Positions 1 through 9,306 are shown, numbered from the stretch's first letter. The stretch: DNA of 64,000 nt from Clostridia bacterium (GCA_017394835.1 JAFPXD010000040.1:60781-124780); one strand, 5' to 3'. Numbers and translations: made by a program. Notes: generated by a model from the sequence alone, not told the origin.

Positions 1-209
1 ACGCCATACATCCTGCGGACCTTCTGCTTCTCACGAAGCTGAATACCGTAGTTGGACTGCTTGCGCTGACGAGCCTGACCATGCTGTCCGGGAGGGGTGG
101 CGCGCTTGGTGAAAGCGCACTTGGCGCTGTAGCAGCGTTCGCCCTTGAGGAAAAGCTTGCAGCCTTCCCTGCGGCACTGCCTGCAAACGGAATCAGTATA
201 TCTTGCCAT
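1..209 (-). CDS. rpsD: 30S ribosomal protein S4, N-terminal part
   Basis: Start and first 69 residues of S4, cut by the left window edge. S4 is a primary 16S rRNA binder that nucleates assembly of the small-subunit body. The N-terminus carries Cys9, Cys12, Cys26 and Cys31, the zinc-binding (C+) form, followed by the usual GQHGQ-type stretch. AGGAGG lies just upstream of the ATG. It follows rpsK by 14 bp. In E. coli and many clostridia rpsD belongs to this alpha-operon cluster, whereas in Bacillus subtilis it is a separate unit. The globular RNA-binding domain lies outside the window. Confidence 0.95.
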   Translation of the reverse strand, partial: MARYTDSVCRQCRREGCKLFLKGERCYSAKCAFTKRATPPGQHGQARQRKQSNYGIQLREKQKVRRMYG

Positions 210-223
210 AATCGTTTGCCTCC

Positions 224-628
224 TTATACTCTCCTGCGCTTGGGGGGACGGCAACCGTTGTGGGGGATGGGGGTAACGTCTTTGATCATGTTGATCTCAA
301 GACCTGCCGCCTGAAGAGAACGGATTGCGGACTCACGACCTGCGCCGGGACCCTTAACATAAACTTCTACAACACGCATACCATGCTCCATGGAAGCCTT
401 AGCCGCCTGCTCCGCAGCCATCTGAGCCGCGAAGGGAGTGCTCTTCCTGGAACCGCGGAAGCCGCAGCCGCCGGCGGAAGCCCAGGAAATGGCATTGCCG
501 TTAAGATCGGTGATCGTAACGAGGGTGTTGTTGAAAGAGGAACGGATATGAGCCTGACCGCGCTCGATATTCTTCTTCTCGCGGCGCTTGCGGCTGGTGA
601 TCTTCTTACCTTTGACCTGCTTAGCCAT
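224..628 (-). CDS. rpsK: 30S ribosomal protein S11
   Basis: S11 (134 residues) lines the mRNA exit region of the 30S platform, near the Shine-Dalgarno helix. The sequence is full length, with a basic N-terminal tail (residues 1-20), the central alpha/beta core containing a GGCGFRG stretch, and the diagnostic C-terminus [10 protein letters not shown] at 125-134. It lies between rpsM (15 bp upstream) and rpsD in the usual alpha-operon order, so co-transcription with the ribosomal block is expected. Confidence 0.98.
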   Translation of the reverse strand: MAKQVKGKKITSRKRREKKNIERGQAHIRSSFNNTLVTITDLNGNAISWASAGGCGFRGSRKSTPFAAQMAAEQAAKASMEHGMRVVEVYVKGPGAGRESAIRSLQAAGLEINMIKDVTPIPHNGCRPPKRRRV

Positions 629-643
629 TTATCGCTTTCCTCC

Positions 644-1009
644 TTACTTCTTTCTGGACATCTGACGCTTCGGGCCCTTACGAGTCCTTGCGTTCTGCTT
701 GGTGGACTGACCGCGAACGGGCAGGCCCTTACGATGACGAACGCCGCGGTAGCAGCCGATCTCGATGAGGCGCTTGATATTAAGCGCGGTCTCACGCCTG
801 AGATCACCTTCTACCTTGAGGTTCTTATCGATGTATTCCCTGAGAAGGTTTACATCGCTTTCGGAAAGATCCCTAACGCGGATGTCGGGATCAACGCCGG
901 TTTCCGCCAGGATCTTCTTGGACGTGGAAAGGCCGATACCGTAGATATAGGTAAGGCCGATCTCAACACGCTTGTCCCTGGGCAGATCTACGCCACTTAT
1001 ACGTGCCAT
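644..1009 (-). CDS. rpsM: 30S ribosomal protein S13
   Basis: S13 (121 residues) sits in the 30S head and forms intersubunit bridges with L5 and 23S rRNA. The N-terminal helix-two-turn-helix region is followed by [14 protein letters not shown] at 88-101 and a Lys/Arg-rich tail that reaches the P-site tRNA. A GGAGG site precedes the ATG. Unlike most junctions in this block, 265 bp separate it from rpmJ upstream, so it may have its own leader or promoter. Confidence 0.98.
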   Translation of the reverse strand: MARISGVDLPRDKRVEIGLTYIYGIGLSTSKKILAETGVDPDIRVRDLSESDVNLLREYIDKNLKVEGDLRRETALNIKRLIEIGCYRGVRHRKGLPVRGQSTKQNARTRKGPKRQMSRKK

Positions 1010-1274
1010 TAGATTGTTTTACCTCCGTAAATAATGATGTTATGATCGTTATCCGGGAATATCCCTTCCCGATGGGGGTATAATCACCTGCCGATTCCCG
1101 ATTTAGACCTTTGCCAAGCAACCACTCATTGGCCAAAGTCCAAACCGGGCAGCCGCACCGGACAGGAAATGATCTTACACTGTCTGAAGAAGTTACCGCA
1201 CCTCGCGAAAGTGAAGTGTTCTTCGCGAGCGAACATCCCTCAAATCGAAACGGGCGATCGCCTTAAGGCGCTCA
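1010..1274 (-). other. Structured spacer upstream of rpsM, possible leader
   Basis: This 265-bp gap lies in an otherwise tightly packed operon. It contains several inverted repeats: CGGGAA/TTCCCG at 1054-1071, CTCGCGAA/TTCGCGAG at 1202-1229, and the overlapping palindromes gcgatcgc (1254-1261) and cgccttaaggcg (1259-1270). No convincing coding frame and no clear -35/-10 pair were seen. The position, just before rpsM-rpsK-rpsD, matches the S4-regulated alpha leader of E. coli. That function is inferred from position only. Confidence 0.4.
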
Positions 1275-1388
1275 TCAGCCCTGCTTCTGCTTATGACGGG
1301 GATTCTCACAAATAATCATTACGCGGCCCTTGCGCTTGATGATCTTGCACTTTTCACACATGGGCTTTACAGACGGCCTGACCTTCAT
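1275..1388 (-). CDS. rpmJ: 50S ribosomal protein L36 (zinc type)
   Basis: L36 has 37 residues and was found by reading the gap between infA and rpsM. It begins [10 protein letters not shown] and has zinc ligands Cys11, Cys14, Cys27 and His32 (C-x2-C-x12-C-x4-H), the classical zinc-ribbon form. L36 stabilises 23S rRNA folding around the base of the L7/L12 stalk. A GGAGG site precedes the ATG. The order infA-rpmJ-rpsM is standard for Bacillota. Confidence 0.97.
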   Translation of the reverse strand: MKVRPSVKPMCEKCKIIKRKGRVMIICENPRHKQKQG

Positions 1389-1439
1389 GGTTTCCTCCTC
1401 CTTGAAGTTATTGAAAATTCTTAACAACGAACCGACGGA

Positions 1440-1661
1440 TCAGTTCTTTGCGCGCCAGGTTATACGACCGCGGGTGAGGTCATAGGGAGAGAGCTCTACC
1501 GTGACCTTGTCGCCGGTCAAGATGCGAATGAAGTTCTGACGAAGCTTGCCCGAAATGGTGGCAATGATCTTATGCCCATTTTCAAGCGTTACCTCGAACA
1601 TGGTGTTGGGGAAGGTGTTCGTAACGACGCCTTCGACTTCGATAACATCCTGTTTAGACAT
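1440..1661 (-). CDS. infA: Translation initiation factor IF-1
   Basis: IF-1 (73 residues, one more than the usual 72) is a single S1-like OB fold. It occupies the ribosomal A site and works with IF-2 and IF-3 during initiation. The sequence has the expected opening (IEVEGVV), core ([20 protein letters not shown]) and end (LTRGRITWR). Its ATG overlaps the end of the upstream KOW gene by 8 bp, with a GGAGG site inside that gene, suggesting translational coupling. Confidence 0.97.
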   Translation of the reverse strand: MSKQDVIEVEGVVTNTFPNTMFEVTLENGHKIIATISGKLRQNFIRILTGDKVTVELSPYDLTRGRITWRAKN

Positions 1662-2016
1662 TTTTCAAGCCTCCTTCCTGTGGATCGCTCAGGCTTTGCC
1701 TGATCTTCTTCAATGAATGGATGATGACCGAATCATCCACACTCCGCCCCCCGCGAAGGAGCCTTGCCACTTCCTCATCCCCCTGCGGGAGGACCTTAAG
1801 ATGCTTTAGCTTCTTCGCCTTCGGCTTTGATACCGGCCTTGTTTTCCCGTCCGCGAGGAGCAGCATGGGCGCCCCTTCCCCGCTTTCGCCAAAACCGACA
1901 ACCAAATATATTTTGCCGGAATCATGCCCCGCAAGGGGCACGGCGGCATGGCCGAGGGTGTTTTTTACGCCGTTTTCACCCGATAAAGACCCGTAACTGC
2001 TGGAAAAGCCGCACAT
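1654..2016 (-). CDS. KOW-domain RNA-binding protein, ybzG-like
   Basis: This 120-residue protein occupies the map-infA slot that in Bacillota usually holds a small KOW/L14e-like RNA-binding protein. The KOW-like segment runs from about residue 22 ([15 protein letters not shown]) to a basic [13 protein letters not shown] stretch. The N- and C-terminal extensions are low in recognisable motifs. The start is placed at the ATG at 2014-2016 because GGAGG lies 9 bases upstream; the longer frame would run back to the end of map. The RNA target is unknown, with an accessory role in translation likely from context. Confidence 0.8.
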   Translation of the reverse strand: MCGFSSSYGSLSGENGVKNTLGHAAVPLAGHDSGKIYLVVGFGESGEGAPMLLLADGKTRPVSKPKAKKLKHLKVLPQGDEEVARLLRGGRSVDDSVIIHSLKKIRQSLSDPQEGGLKNV

Positions 2017-2069
2017 TTTGGAACCTCCGTTCGGATTAAGCGCCGTAACCAAATCATTATAGCACAATT

Positions 2070-2834
2070 TCAAACCAATGTCAAGACTTCGCAAGCATTT
2101 TCGCCCACTATCAAAGTGTTCTCATAATGGGCGGCGGGCTTGCCGTCCGCAGTGGAGCAAGTCCATCCGTCGCGGCCTATGACTATGCGCCAAGTGCCCA
2201 GAGCGATCATGGGCTCGACAGCCAAAGTCATGCCCCGGGTCAGCTTAACGCCCTTGCCCATGCGGGGATCGACGTAATTCGGCACCTCGGGAGGCTCGTG
2301 CATGCTCGTGCCGATGCCGTGCCCTACCATATCGCGGATCACGCCGTAACCGTATTCCTTCGCGTGGGTCTCTACAGCGCGGGCGATGTCGATCAAATGG
2401 TTCCCCTCCACCGCCTGTTCGGCGCCGAGGAAGAAGCATTCGCGCGTCACTTCGACGAGCTTGCGGACCTCGGGCGCGACGTTGCCGACGAGGAAGGTCC
2501 TTGCGGCGTCGCCATGCCAGCCATCCACTATCGCGCCGCAGTCGATGCTTATAATATCGCCGTCGCGCAGCTTGGTCTTCTTGTTGGGTATGCCGTGTAC
2601 TACCACCTCGTTTATCGAGGTGCAGATCGAAGCGGGATAGCCCTCGTAATTGAGGAAGGAGGGCACGCCGCCGTGTTTGCGGATAAATGCTTCCGCTTCA
2701 CGGTCGAGCTCGTAAGTCGATATGCCGACCTCGACGAGCTTTTCGAGATAATTCAGCGTTTCGCCGACAAGGCGCCCCGCGACGCGCATCTTTTCAAGCT
2801 GCGAGGGCGATTTTACAGTGATCCTTCCGGACAT
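2070..2834 (-). CDS. map: Methionine aminopeptidase type I
   Basis: This dimetal hydrolase removes the initiator Met from nascent proteins. At 254 residues it is full length. The conserved metal ligands are visible: Asp98 (SIDCGA), Asp109 (HGDAART), His172 (VGHGIG), Glu207 (VEPM) and Glu238 (HYENT), with the catalytic histidines His80 and His179. AAGGAGG precedes the ATG. It sits between adk and the KOW gene as in other Bacillota, coupling N-terminal processing to ribosome synthesis. Confidence 0.98.
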   Translation of the reverse strand: MSGRITVKSPSQLEKMRVAGRLVGETLNYLEKLVEVGISTYELDREAEAFIRKHGGVPSFLNYEGYPASICTSINEVVVHGIPNKKTKLRDGDIISIDCGAIVDGWHGDAARTFLVGNVAPEVRKLVEVTRECFFLGAEQAVEGNHLIDIARAVETHAKEYGYGVIRDMVGHGIGTSMHEPPEVPNYVDPRMGKGVKLTRGMTLAVEPMIALGTWRIVIGRDGWTCSTADGKPAAHYENTLIVGENACEVLTLV

Positions 2835-2850
2835 GATATCCTCCTTATCC

Positions 2851-2866
2851 GCGGGGAAAACCCCGC
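2851..2866. other. Perfect hairpin in the adk-map spacer
   Basis: The palindrome gcggggaaaaccccgc (6-bp stem, 4-nt loop) lies in the 121-bp spacer just before the map ribosome site. It has no T tract on the minus strand, so it is more likely an RNA-processing or stability element than a terminator. Confidence 0.45.
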
Positions 2867-2955
2867 ACGCAAGTAAACGTGAAGGCGCACTTAAAAGGCG
2901 GCTCCTCCGCTCACATCGTCATTGGGGCATGAGCCCCCGACTTCTTAACAAAAGC

Positions 2956-3654
2956 TTATTCGGAAAGGTCTTCCTTCCGATAGACTGCGTCCTCGAATGG
3001 CTCGCCCTCGGACACAGCGTTTTCGAGACGGCCGAATATCCTCGCAGCGACCTCATCCACAGCGCCCAGGCCATCGACTTCGGAAAGCAGCCCGCGCTCA
3101 CGGAAGAAATCCACAAGGGGCAGGGTCTGCTCCTCATAGACGGCGAGGCGGCGCCTGACCGTCTCGGGCCTGTCGTCATCCCTTATGATGAGGTTCGCTC
3201 CGCAGCTAATGCAGAGGCGCTCACGCTCATCCTCGCAGGGGGGCAGATCATCTGCGCTGTACGTGCGCCTGCACTCGGGGCAGACGCGGCGCTTCGCCAT
3301 GCGCTCGACGATCGCTTCGGCAGGGACGTCTATGCAGACGGCTCTGTCCATTTCGGCAAAGCTCAAAAGCTGTTCCGCCTGCTCAATGGTGCGGGGGAAC
3401 CCATCGAGAAGGAAGCCGTTCACGCAGTCTTCCTGCGCGATGCGGTCCTTCACCATGCCTATCATGATCTCATCGGGGACGAGCTCGCCCCTGTCTATGA
3501 TGGCCTTCGCTTCGAGCCCCAGAGGGGTCTCGGCCGCGATCTGCGCCCTCAGCATATCGCCCGTGGAGATATGGGCGATGGAGTAACGCTCCGCGATCCT
3601 TTCCGCCTGAGTGCCCTTTCCGGCGCCCGGCGGGCCCAGTAATACAAGCTTCAT
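2956..3654 (-). CDS. adk: Adenylate kinase, zinc-LID form
   Basis: Adenylate kinase interconverts ATP + AMP and 2 ADP in the cytosol. The P-loop GPPGAGKGT is at 7-15, the AMP-binding STGDMLR motif at 30-36 and DGFPRT at 84-89. The LID domain (about 122-160) carries Cys125, Cys128, Cys148 and Cys151, the Gram-positive structural zinc site. At 232 residues it is about 15 longer than usual, through an acidic C-terminal tail. It lies between secY and map as in most Bacillota. Confidence 0.98.
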   Translation of the reverse strand: MKLVLLGPPGAGKGTQAERIAERYSIAHISTGDMLRAQIAAETPLGLEAKAIIDRGELVPDEIMIGMVKDRIAQEDCVNGFLLDGFPRTIEQAEQLLSFAEMDRAVCIDVPAEAIVERMAKRRVCPECRRTYSADDLPPCEDERERLCISCGANLIIRDDDRPETVRRRLAVYEEQTLPLVDFFRERGLLSEVDGLGAVDEVAARIFGRLENAVSEGEPFEDAVYRKEDLSE

Positions 3655-3810
3655 ACCAAAGACCTTTCCCGCCCCTTTTTTACGGGAGCGGCGTCGTTCC
3701 TTAAAACCGACAATATCCGCGCCTTAATTACAGCGCGGAAAAGTCGGCGCTGCGCTGCTGCCCAAAGAAGGACAGCAGCGCGCCGTAAAAATAGCTTAGT
3801 TCTTTCTTTA
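3655..3810 (-). other. Spacer between secY and adk with stable hairpin
   Basis: This 156-bp gap contains a 9-bp perfect stem, gcgctgctg/cagcagcgc (3752-3781), and a nested alternative pairing cagcgc/gcgctg with a T-rich loop. There is no T run directly after the stem on the minus strand. It could be a weak attenuator or a processing site that separates adk-map expression from secY. No open frame was recognised. Confidence 0.4.
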
Positions 3811-5175
3811 TCAGCCGAGGAAGCCCTTGTAGTGCCTCATCAGCAGGAGCGAGTCGAGCTGCTCCGCGGTCTCCAGCGCGACGGAAACCATAATGAGGAT
3901 GGAGGTCGCACCGAAGTGGCTGAGGAGGTCAACGCCAAGAAGGTTCAGGATGATGGAGGGGATTATCGCAATGAGGCAGAGGTACAGGGCGCCGAACATG
4001 GTCAGGCGGCTGGACTTCTTCTGCAGATAATCGCTGGTGGGCTTACCGGGGCGAATGCCGGGGATGAAGCCGCCGTTCTGCTGAAGGTTCTTGGAGATGT
4101 CAACGGGGTTGAAGCTGATAGTCGAGTAGAAGTACGCGAACCCGATGATGAGAATGCCGTACAGCACGTTGTAAATAACGATACCGGCGGGATTCCTGGT
4201 GGAGGAGCTCAGGTAGGTGGAAACGAACTTGGGGAAGCCCGCATTCTGATTGGACCAGAACTGAGCGATCATCGCGGGGACCTGCAGCAGCGTCATAGCG
4301 AAAATGAGGGGCATGACGCCGTTGGCATTGGCCTTCATGGGGATGTGCGTGGACTGACCGCCGTAAAGCTTGCGGCCGACAACGCGCTTTGCGTACTGAA
4401 CGGGGATGCGGCGATACGCCCTATCCACAGCACAGATGCCTACGACCAGGATGAGGGTCACGGCAAGAGCAACGAGGGGAGCCCACCAACGGAGGACGCC
4501 GACCTGGTTGTTGGAGATGTAGGTGGTATGCCAGGGAAGGATCTCCCAATAGCGGAATATCCTGACGAACACATCGGGAACGGAGCTGATGATCGAAGCG
4601 AAGATCAGCATGGAGATGCCGTTGCCAACGCCCTTTTCGGTGATGCGCTCACCCATCCACATAAGGAACGCGGTACCTGCGGTACAGCAGATCGCAATGG
4701 TGATGTAGGTGATGACGAGATTCGCCGACTGACTCTTGAAGAGGTTCAGGGTGTTCAGGATGGAGTTCGAGGACATGTTCTGGAGCGTCACGATGATGGT
4801 GAGGGACTGAACAGCCGCAAGACCCACGCCTACGTAACGGGTGATCCTCTCGATCTTCTGCCTGCCGTCCTCTTCCTTGGAAAGCTTCTCAAGGGCGGGG
4901 ATGGCGATGGTCAGAAGCTGAACGATAATGGAACCCGTGATGTAGGGGGAGATACCCATTGCAAACAGTGAGAACTGGCTGAGGGAACCGCCGCTGAAGA
5001 GGTTCAGGAAGCCGAGAAGGTCATAGTTTGCAATGTTGGCGGCAAGCGCCTGAGCGTTGACGCCGGGGATGGGGATGAACGAACCGAGTCTGTAAACTAC
5101 GATGAGCAGGAGGGTGTAGAGCATCTTGGTGCGGATGTCCTTGACCTTCCATGCATTGATGAAAGTCTTAAACAT
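3811..5175 (-). CDS. secY: Protein translocase subunit SecY
   Basis: SecY is the channel-forming subunit of the SecYEG translocon in the cytoplasmic membrane. The 454-residue protein has about ten hydrophobic segments. It shows the early plug-region sequence FIPIPGVNA, the GISPYITGSIIVQLL segment and the cytoplasmic PVQYAKRVVGRK loop that contacts SecA and ribosomes. Its ATG overlaps the rplO stop by one base, implying coupling. The locus SecY also serves the exported pilus proteins encoded about 20 kb away. Confidence 0.98.
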   Translation of the reverse strand: MFKTFINAWKVKDIRTKMLYTLLLIVVYRLGSFIPIPGVNAQALAANIANYDLLGFLNLFSGGSLSQFSLFAMGISPYITGSIIVQLLTIAIPALEKLSKEEDGRQKIERITRYVGVGLAAVQSLTIIVTLQNMSSNSILNTLNLFKSQSANLVITYITIAICCTAGTAFLMWMGERITEKGVGNGISMLIFASIISSVPDVFVRIFRYWEILPWHTTYISNNQVGVLRWWAPLVALAVTLILVVGICAVDRAYRRIPVQYAKRVVGRKLYGGQSTHIPMKANANGVMPLIFAMTLLQVPAMIAQFWSNQNAGFPKFVSTYLSSSTRNPAGIVIYNVLYGILIIGFAYFYSTISFNPVDISKNLQQNGGFIPGIRPGKPTSDYLQKKSSRLTMFGALYLCLIAIIPSIILNLLGVDLLSHFGATSILIMVSVALETAEQLDSLLLMRHYKGFLG

Positions 5176-5615
5176 TACTCCACCTCAACAGTTCCGCCGG
5201 CAGCAACGATAGCGTTACGGGCTGATTCTGAAACCTTAGCCGCCTTAACGGTGAGGTTCTTTGTAAGCTTGCCACGACCCAGAACTTTGAGTCCGTCCTT
5301 TTCGATCTTACGGATCACGCCGGCCTCGTAAAGATACTCGGCGGTGATCTCAGTGCCGTTATCAAACTGATCGAGGACCTCGATGTTGATAACCGTGTAC
5401 TCCTTAGCAAAGTTGTTGTAGAAGCCGCGCTTCGGAAGCCTGCGGGGAAGGGGCATCTGGCCGCCTTCGAAGCCGTTCTTCTTGCTGCCGGAACGAGCCT
5501 TCTGGCCCTTGTGACCGTAACCGGAGGTCTTACCGAGACCGGAACCGGAACCACGGCCTACACGCCTCTTGGAGGCGGTGGCGCCTTCAGTGGGACGTAA
5601 ATCTTGAAGTTTCAT
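5175..5615 (-). CDS. rplO: 50S ribosomal protein L15
   Basis: L15 (146 residues) is a late-assembly 50S protein with a long Gly/Arg/Lys-rich N-terminal extension ([20 protein letters not shown]) that threads into 23S rRNA and a globular C-terminal domain. The start at MKLQDLRP is chosen because GGAGG lies 7-8 bases upstream; the frame stays open for 12 more codons without a ribosome site. It is followed directly by secY, the usual spc-operon order. Confidence 0.97.
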   Translation of the reverse strand: MKLQDLRPTEGATASKRRVGRGSGSGLGKTSGYGHKGQKARSGSKKNGFEGGQMPLPRRLPKRGFYNNFAKEYTVINIEVLDQFDNGTEITAEYLYEAGVIRKIEKDGLKVLGRGKLTKNLTVKAAKVSESARNAIVAAGGTVEVE

Positions 5616-5628
5616 ACTGCACCTCCGA

Positions 5629-5808
5629 TTAGATTTCTTCCACCTTGACAAGGTGCTTTACCTTGAAGATCATGCCGCGGATGCAGGGATTGTCCTCTTT
5701 TACGACGACGGAGTGCATCTTGTGAAGGCCGAGGGCCTTAACGGTCGCCTGCTGATCCTTAAGAGCACCGATGGTGCTTCTTACCAATTCGATTTTAAGC
5801 TGTGCCAT
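5629..5808 (-). CDS. rpmD: 50S ribosomal protein L30
   Basis: L30 (59 residues) is the short bacterial form, with the opening [11 protein letters not shown], the central [13 protein letters not shown] and the ending [13 protein letters not shown]. The start is set at MAQLKIE because the conserved protein begins there and a purine-rich ribosome site precedes it; the 30 codons upstream overlap rpsE and look like shadow sequence. It lies between rpsE and rplO as in other spc operons. Confidence 0.96.
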   Translation of the reverse strand: MAQLKIELVRSTIGALKDQQATVKALGLHKMHSVVVKEDNPCIRGMIFKVKHLVKVEEI

Positions 5809-5821
5809 TGCTTTTTCCCCC

Positions 5822-6331
5822 TTATTCGGTGATTTCCGCAACGGACTTGCCGCGGAGACGAGCGATCTGCTCCGCAGTCCTGAGCTGCATGAGACCATCG
5901 AGAGTGGCCTTTACGCAGTTGGCGGGATTGTTGGAGCCATAGCTCTTGGTGCGGATGTCCTTGATGCCGGCCATCTCGAGGACGGCGCGGACGGGACCGC
6001 CCGCGATAACGCCGGTACCTTCCTCAGCGGGGAGCATGCGGACATGACCCTTGGAGAACTTACCCTCAACGGCGTGAGGAATGGTGGTGCCGACAATGGG
6101 AACGGTGACGAGGTGACGCTTCGCATTCTCAACGCCCTTGCGAACGGCTTCGGGGATCTCGGCGGCCTTACCGGTGCCGACGCCTACCCTGCCCTTCTCA
6201 TCGCCGATGACGATGAGCGCGGAGAAACGGAAGTTTTTACCGCCCTTAACGACCTTGGCAACACGGTTGACGGCGACAAGGCGCTCCTGGAATTCGGGGA
6301 CTTCCTGAGTGAAATTACGCTTCTGCTGCAT
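5822..6331 (-). CDS. rpsE: 30S ribosomal protein S5
   Basis: S5 (169 residues) contributes to the mRNA entry tunnel and decoding fidelity. The N-terminal double-stranded-RNA-binding-like domain contains [14 protein letters not shown] (18-31) and the following loop, where spectinomycin-resistance changes occur in other species. The C-terminal domain contains the [15 protein letters not shown] stretch. An AGGAGG site precedes the ATG. Neighbours are rplR and rpmD. Confidence 0.98.
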   Translation of the reverse strand: MQQKRNFTQEVPEFQERLVAVNRVAKVVKGGKNFRFSALIVIGDEKGRVGVGTGKAAEIPEAVRKGVENAKRHLVTVPIVGTTIPHAVEGKFSKGHVRMLPAEEGTGVIAGGPVRAVLEMAGIKDIRTKSYGSNNPANCVKATLDGLMQLRTAEQIARLRGKSVAEITE

Positions 6332-6343
6332 GTGAATACCTCC

Positions 6344-6712
6344 TTAGAAATCCAGACCACCCTTGCGGGCGCCGTCTGCCAGGGCCTGAACACGACCGGT
6401 GTAGAGATAACCGCCGCGGTCGAAAACGACCTTCTCAACGCCCTTATCCTTGGCGCGCTTTGCAACGGTCTCACCGACGAGCTCGGCAGCCTGCTTCTTG
6501 TTCTTGCCTTCAAGCTGAGCCTTGATCTCGGGCTCCACGGTGGAAGCGGCGGCGAGAGTCACGCCCTGAACGTCGTCGATGACCTGGGCGTAGATGTGCT
6601 TGAGGCTGCGATATACGTTGAGGCGGGGACGCTCAGAGGTGCCGCTGAAATAGTGGCGGAGACGCGCGTGACGCGCTACCCTGACGGCATTCTTATCTAT
6701 CTTACTGATCAT
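6344..6712 (-). CDS. rplR: 50S ribosomal protein L18
   Basis: L18 (122 residues) binds 5S rRNA with L5 in the central protuberance. It has the basic N-terminal tail ([18 protein letters not shown]), the core [20 protein letters not shown] and the C-terminal signature [21 protein letters not shown]. The gene is closely spaced with rplF (13 bp) and rpsE (12 bp). Confidence 0.98.
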   Translation of the reverse strand: MISKIDKNAVRVARHARLRHYFSGTSERPRLNVYRSLKHIYAQVIDDVQGVTLAAASTVEPEIKAQLEGKNKKQAAELVGETVAKRAKDKGVEKVVFDRGGYLYTGRVQALADGARKGGLDF

Positions 6713-6725
6713 AGTTTACCTCCAA

Positions 6726-7262
6726 TTACTTACCCGTCTTACCGACCTTGCGGCGTACGAACTCACCGGCATAGCGGATACCCTTGCCCTTGTAAGGCTC
6801 GGGGGGACGTACCTCGCGGATGTTAGCGGCGATCTGACCGACCTGCTGCTTGCTGATGCCCTTAACAGTGATCCTGTTGGGAGCGGGGACCTCAAAGGTG
6901 ATGCCGTCCTTCTCCTCAAACTCAACGTTATGGGAGTAACCGACCGTGAGAACGAGCTTGTTGCCGTTCTTGGCGGCCTTGTAACCGGTACCCTCTATCT
7001 CGAGCTTCTTCTCGAAGCCGCTGGTCACGCCAATGACCATGTTATTGATAAGCGTACGGGTGAGTCCGTGCAGGGCGCGATCCTGCTTCTCATCGGTAGG
7101 ACGAGCTACCTTGAGAGAACCGTCCTCCTCGGTGATGTTCATACGGGGAGAGACCTTCTCCGAAAGCTGACCCTTGGGGCCCTTGACGGTCACGACGTTG
7201 TTCTCGACCGTGATTGTCACTCCGCTGGGTACGGTTATCGGATGTTTTCCGATTCGAGACAT
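6726..7262 (-). CDS. rplF: 50S ribosomal protein L6
   Basis: L6 (178 residues) has two tandem RNA-binding folds near the factor-binding site. It opens with [14 protein letters not shown] and contains the C-terminal signature [15 protein letters not shown], followed by a basic end. A 78-bp spacer with C/G-rich sequence separates it from rpsH. The size is typical for the family. Confidence 0.98.
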   Translation of the reverse strand: MSRIGKHPITVPSGVTITVENNVVTVKGPKGQLSEKVSPRMNITEEDGSLKVARPTDEKQDRALHGLTRTLINNMVIGVTSGFEKKLEIEGTGYKAAKNGNKLVLTVGYSHNVEFEEKDGITFEVPAPNRITVKGISKQQVGQIAANIREVRPPEPYKGKGIRYAGEFVRRKVGKTGK

Positions 7263-7340
7263 TCTTTACCTCCAGAATATTTTGTGTTTAGTATGGGTCG
7301 CCCCGCGGGGAACGGCGAGCCGCCCCCGTTCGGGTGCGAA

Positions 7341-7739
7341 TTACCAGATGTAAGCGAGCACTTCGCCGCCAACGCCTTCCTTGCGGGCTTCACGATCGGT
7401 CATGATGCCCTTGGAGGTGGAGATGATGGCGATGCCGAGGCCGTTAAGGACCTTGGGGAGCCTATCCTTGCGCGCATAAACGCGAAGGCCGGGCTTGGAG
7501 ATGCGCTTGAGGCCGGTGATGACGCGCTGACGATTGGGACCGTACTTCAGCACGATGGTCATCATCTTCTCGACGCCCTCGTCATTAACGGTGTAGGACT
7601 TGATGTAACCCTCGTTGAGGAGGATCTCCGCGATGGCGAGCTTCATGTTGGAAGCGGGCACGTCAACGGAATCGTGCTTAGCGACCAGCGCATTACGAAT
7701 GCGGGTGAGCATATCTGCAATAGGATCTGTAATAAGCAT
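7341..7739 (-). CDS. rpsH: 30S ribosomal protein S8
   Basis: S8 (132 residues) binds helix 21 of 16S rRNA. In E. coli it is also the translational repressor of the spc operon. The sequence has the [13 protein letters not shown] opening and the C-terminal signature [20 protein letters not shown]. It follows rpsN by 18 bp. Whether S8 autoregulates this operon cannot be told here. Confidence 0.98.
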   Translation of the reverse strand: MLITDPIADMLTRIRNALVAKHDSVDVPASNMKLAIAEILLNEGYIKSYTVNDEGVEKMMTIVLKYGPNRQRVITGLKRISKPGLRVYARKDRLPKVLNGLGIAIISTSKGIMTDREARKEGVGGEVLAYIW

Positions 7740-7757
7740 AATGTTCCTCCTTATGGA

Positions 7758-7943
7758 TTACCAGCTGGCCTTGCGGACGCCGGGGATCTCGCCCTTATAC
7801 GCGAGCTCACGGAAGCAAACACGGCAGACGCCGTACTTGCGGAGCACGGAGTGGGGGCGGCCGCAGATGCGGCAGCGGGTGTACGCCCTGGTGGAATACT
7901 TGGGTTCACGCTGCTGCTTGAGCTTCATAGATGTCTTAGCCAT
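7758..7943 (-). CDS. rpsZ: 30S ribosomal protein S14, zinc type Z
   Basis: The 61-residue short S14 has a zinc ribbon formed by Cys24, Cys27, Cys40 and Cys43, the housekeeping (C+) form of Gram-positive bacteria, and ends in the conserved [11 protein letters not shown]. Some bacteria encode a second zinc-free paralogue elsewhere as a zinc-starvation backup; none is in this window. It lies between rplE and rpsH, as usual. Confidence 0.98.
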   Translation of the reverse strand: MAKTSMKLKQQREPKYSTRAYTRCRICGRPHSVLRKYGVCRVCFRELAYKGEIPGVRKASW

Positions 7944-7957
7944 GATTATTCCTCCTA

Positions 7958-8581
7958 TCAGGCGTTGATGTTGGTGAAGGGCATACCGAAGAGCTTCAGG
8001 AGCTCCTTGGCTTCTTCATCGGTCTTGGCGCTCGTTACGAAAACGATATCCATACCGCGTACCTTATCGACGTCATCATAGTTGATCTCGGGGAAGATCA
8101 GCTGTTCCTTAACGCCCATGGCATAGTTGCCGCGGCCGTCAAAGCTGGTGTCGGAAACGCCGCGGAAGTCGCGGACGCGGGGCAGAACGATGTTCATGAG
8201 CTTATCCATGAAGTAGTACATGCGATCGCCACGGAGGGTGACCTTGGCGCCGATGTTCATGCCCTGACGTACCTTGAAGTTCGCAACGGACTTCTTCGCC
8301 TTGGTGATGATGGGCTTCTGGCCGGCGATCTGAGCGAGCTGCTCGAGAGCGGCGTCGATAGCCTTGGGGTTATCCTTATCGGAACCCAGACCCATGTTGA
8401 GAACGATTTTCTCAAGCTTGGGGATCATCATGGGGTTATCGTAGTTGAACTTCTCATGCATCGCGGGAGCGACTTCTTCCTTATACTTGACCCTGAGGCG
8501 GGCGGGTTCGGTGAAAGCGGCAGCTTCCTGCTGGCCCTTCTTCTTCTTGGCGGGGGCCTGAGCCTGTTCCTTCTTAGCCAT
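7958..8581 (-). CDS. rplE: 50S ribosomal protein L5 with N-terminal extension
   Basis: L5 binds 5S rRNA and bridges to S13. The canonical protein starts around residue 27 ([11 protein letters not shown]), preceded by a 26-residue Ala/Lys/Gln-rich extension that makes the product 207 rather than about 180 residues. The extension is probably translated: GAGGAGG lies just before the first ATG, and no later start with a ribosome site exists before Met41. Core motifs such as LNMGLG and the C-terminal [19 protein letters not shown] are intact. Confidence 0.96.
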   Translation of the reverse strand: MAKKEQAQAPAKKKKGQQEAAAFTEPARLRVKYKEEVAPAMHEKFNYDNPMMIPKLEKIVLNMGLGSDKDNPKAIDAALEQLAQIAGQKPIITKAKKSVANFKVRQGMNIGAKVTLRGDRMYYFMDKLMNIVLPRVRDFRGVSDTSFDGRGNYAMGVKEQLIFPEINYDDVDKVRGMDIVFVTSAKTDEEAKELLKLFGMPFTNINA

Positions 8582-8592
8582 TACTGTCCTCC

Positions 8593-8925
8593 TCAGTCAA
8601 TGTTCTTGCCGCAGTTCTTGCAAACGCGGACTTTCTTCTGCTTGCCGTCCTTGCCTTCAACGAAGGTGTGGCCGACACGAGTGGGCTTCTTGCAGGAGGG
8701 GCATACCAGCATGACGTTGGAAACGTGGATGGTGCCTTCCTTTTCGATCCTGCCGCCCTCCTGACCCTGCTGACGGGGCTTAGTATGGCGGATGACCATT
8801 GCACGACCCTGAACGACAACGCGCTCGGCGGTGGGATCGACCTTGATGACCTTACCGGTGCGGCCGACGTCCTTGAGGTTGTTGCCGGCAATAACCATAA
8901 CGGTGTCGCCTTTCTTGATGTTCAT
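8593..8925 (-). CDS. rplX: 50S ribosomal protein L24, zinc-ribbon form
   Basis: L24 (110 residues) is an assembly initiator at the exit tunnel. The N-terminal KOW domain reads [23 protein letters not shown] in two conserved blocks. The C-terminal part carries CPSC and CKNC pairs, a zinc ribbon seen in many Gram-positive L24 proteins. Spacing to rplN (12 bp) and rplE (11 bp) is tight. Confidence 0.97.
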   Translation of the reverse strand: MNIKKGDTVMVIAGNNLKDVGRTGKVIKVDPTAERVVVQGRAMVIRHTKPRQQGQEGGRIEKEGTIHVSNVMLVCPSCKKPTRVGHTFVEGKDGKQKKVRVCKNCGKNID

Positions 8926-8937
8926 AGCATTTCCTCC

Positions 8938-9306
8938 TTACAGAACCTCGGGTGCGAGGGAGACTATCTTCATATAGTCTTTTTCACGAAGCTCCCTGGC
9001 GACCGGCCCGAAGATACGGGTGCCGCGGGGCTGCTTCTGATCGTTGATGATGACCGCCGCGTTATCATCGAAGCGGATGTGGGAACCGTCATGGCGCTGA
9101 ACGCCGGTAACGGTGCGAACTACGACCGCCTTGACAACATCCTTCTTCTTGACGGCGCCGCCGGGGGTGGCCGTCTTTACGGAAGCGACGATTACGTCAC
9201 CGATGCTGGCGAACTTCCTCTTGGAGCCGCCCAGCACACGGATACACATGATCTCTTTAGCGCCGGAGTTATCGGCAACCTTTAACCTAGTCTGTGGCTG
9301 AATCAT
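8938..9306 (-). CDS. rplN: 50S ribosomal protein L14
   Basis: L14 (122 residues, exactly the usual length) forms an intersubunit bridge and is the docking site for silencing factor RsfS. It opens with [18 protein letters not shown] and carries the [20 protein letters not shown] stretch and the [13 protein letters not shown] signature. It lies between rpsQ and rplX. Confidence 0.98.
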   Translation of the reverse strand: MIQPQTRLKVADNSGAKEIMCIRVLGGSKRKFASIGDVIVASVKTATPGGAVKKKDVVKAVVVRTVTGVQRHDGSHIRFDDNAAVIINDQKQPRGTRIFGPVARELREKDYMKIVSLAPEVL

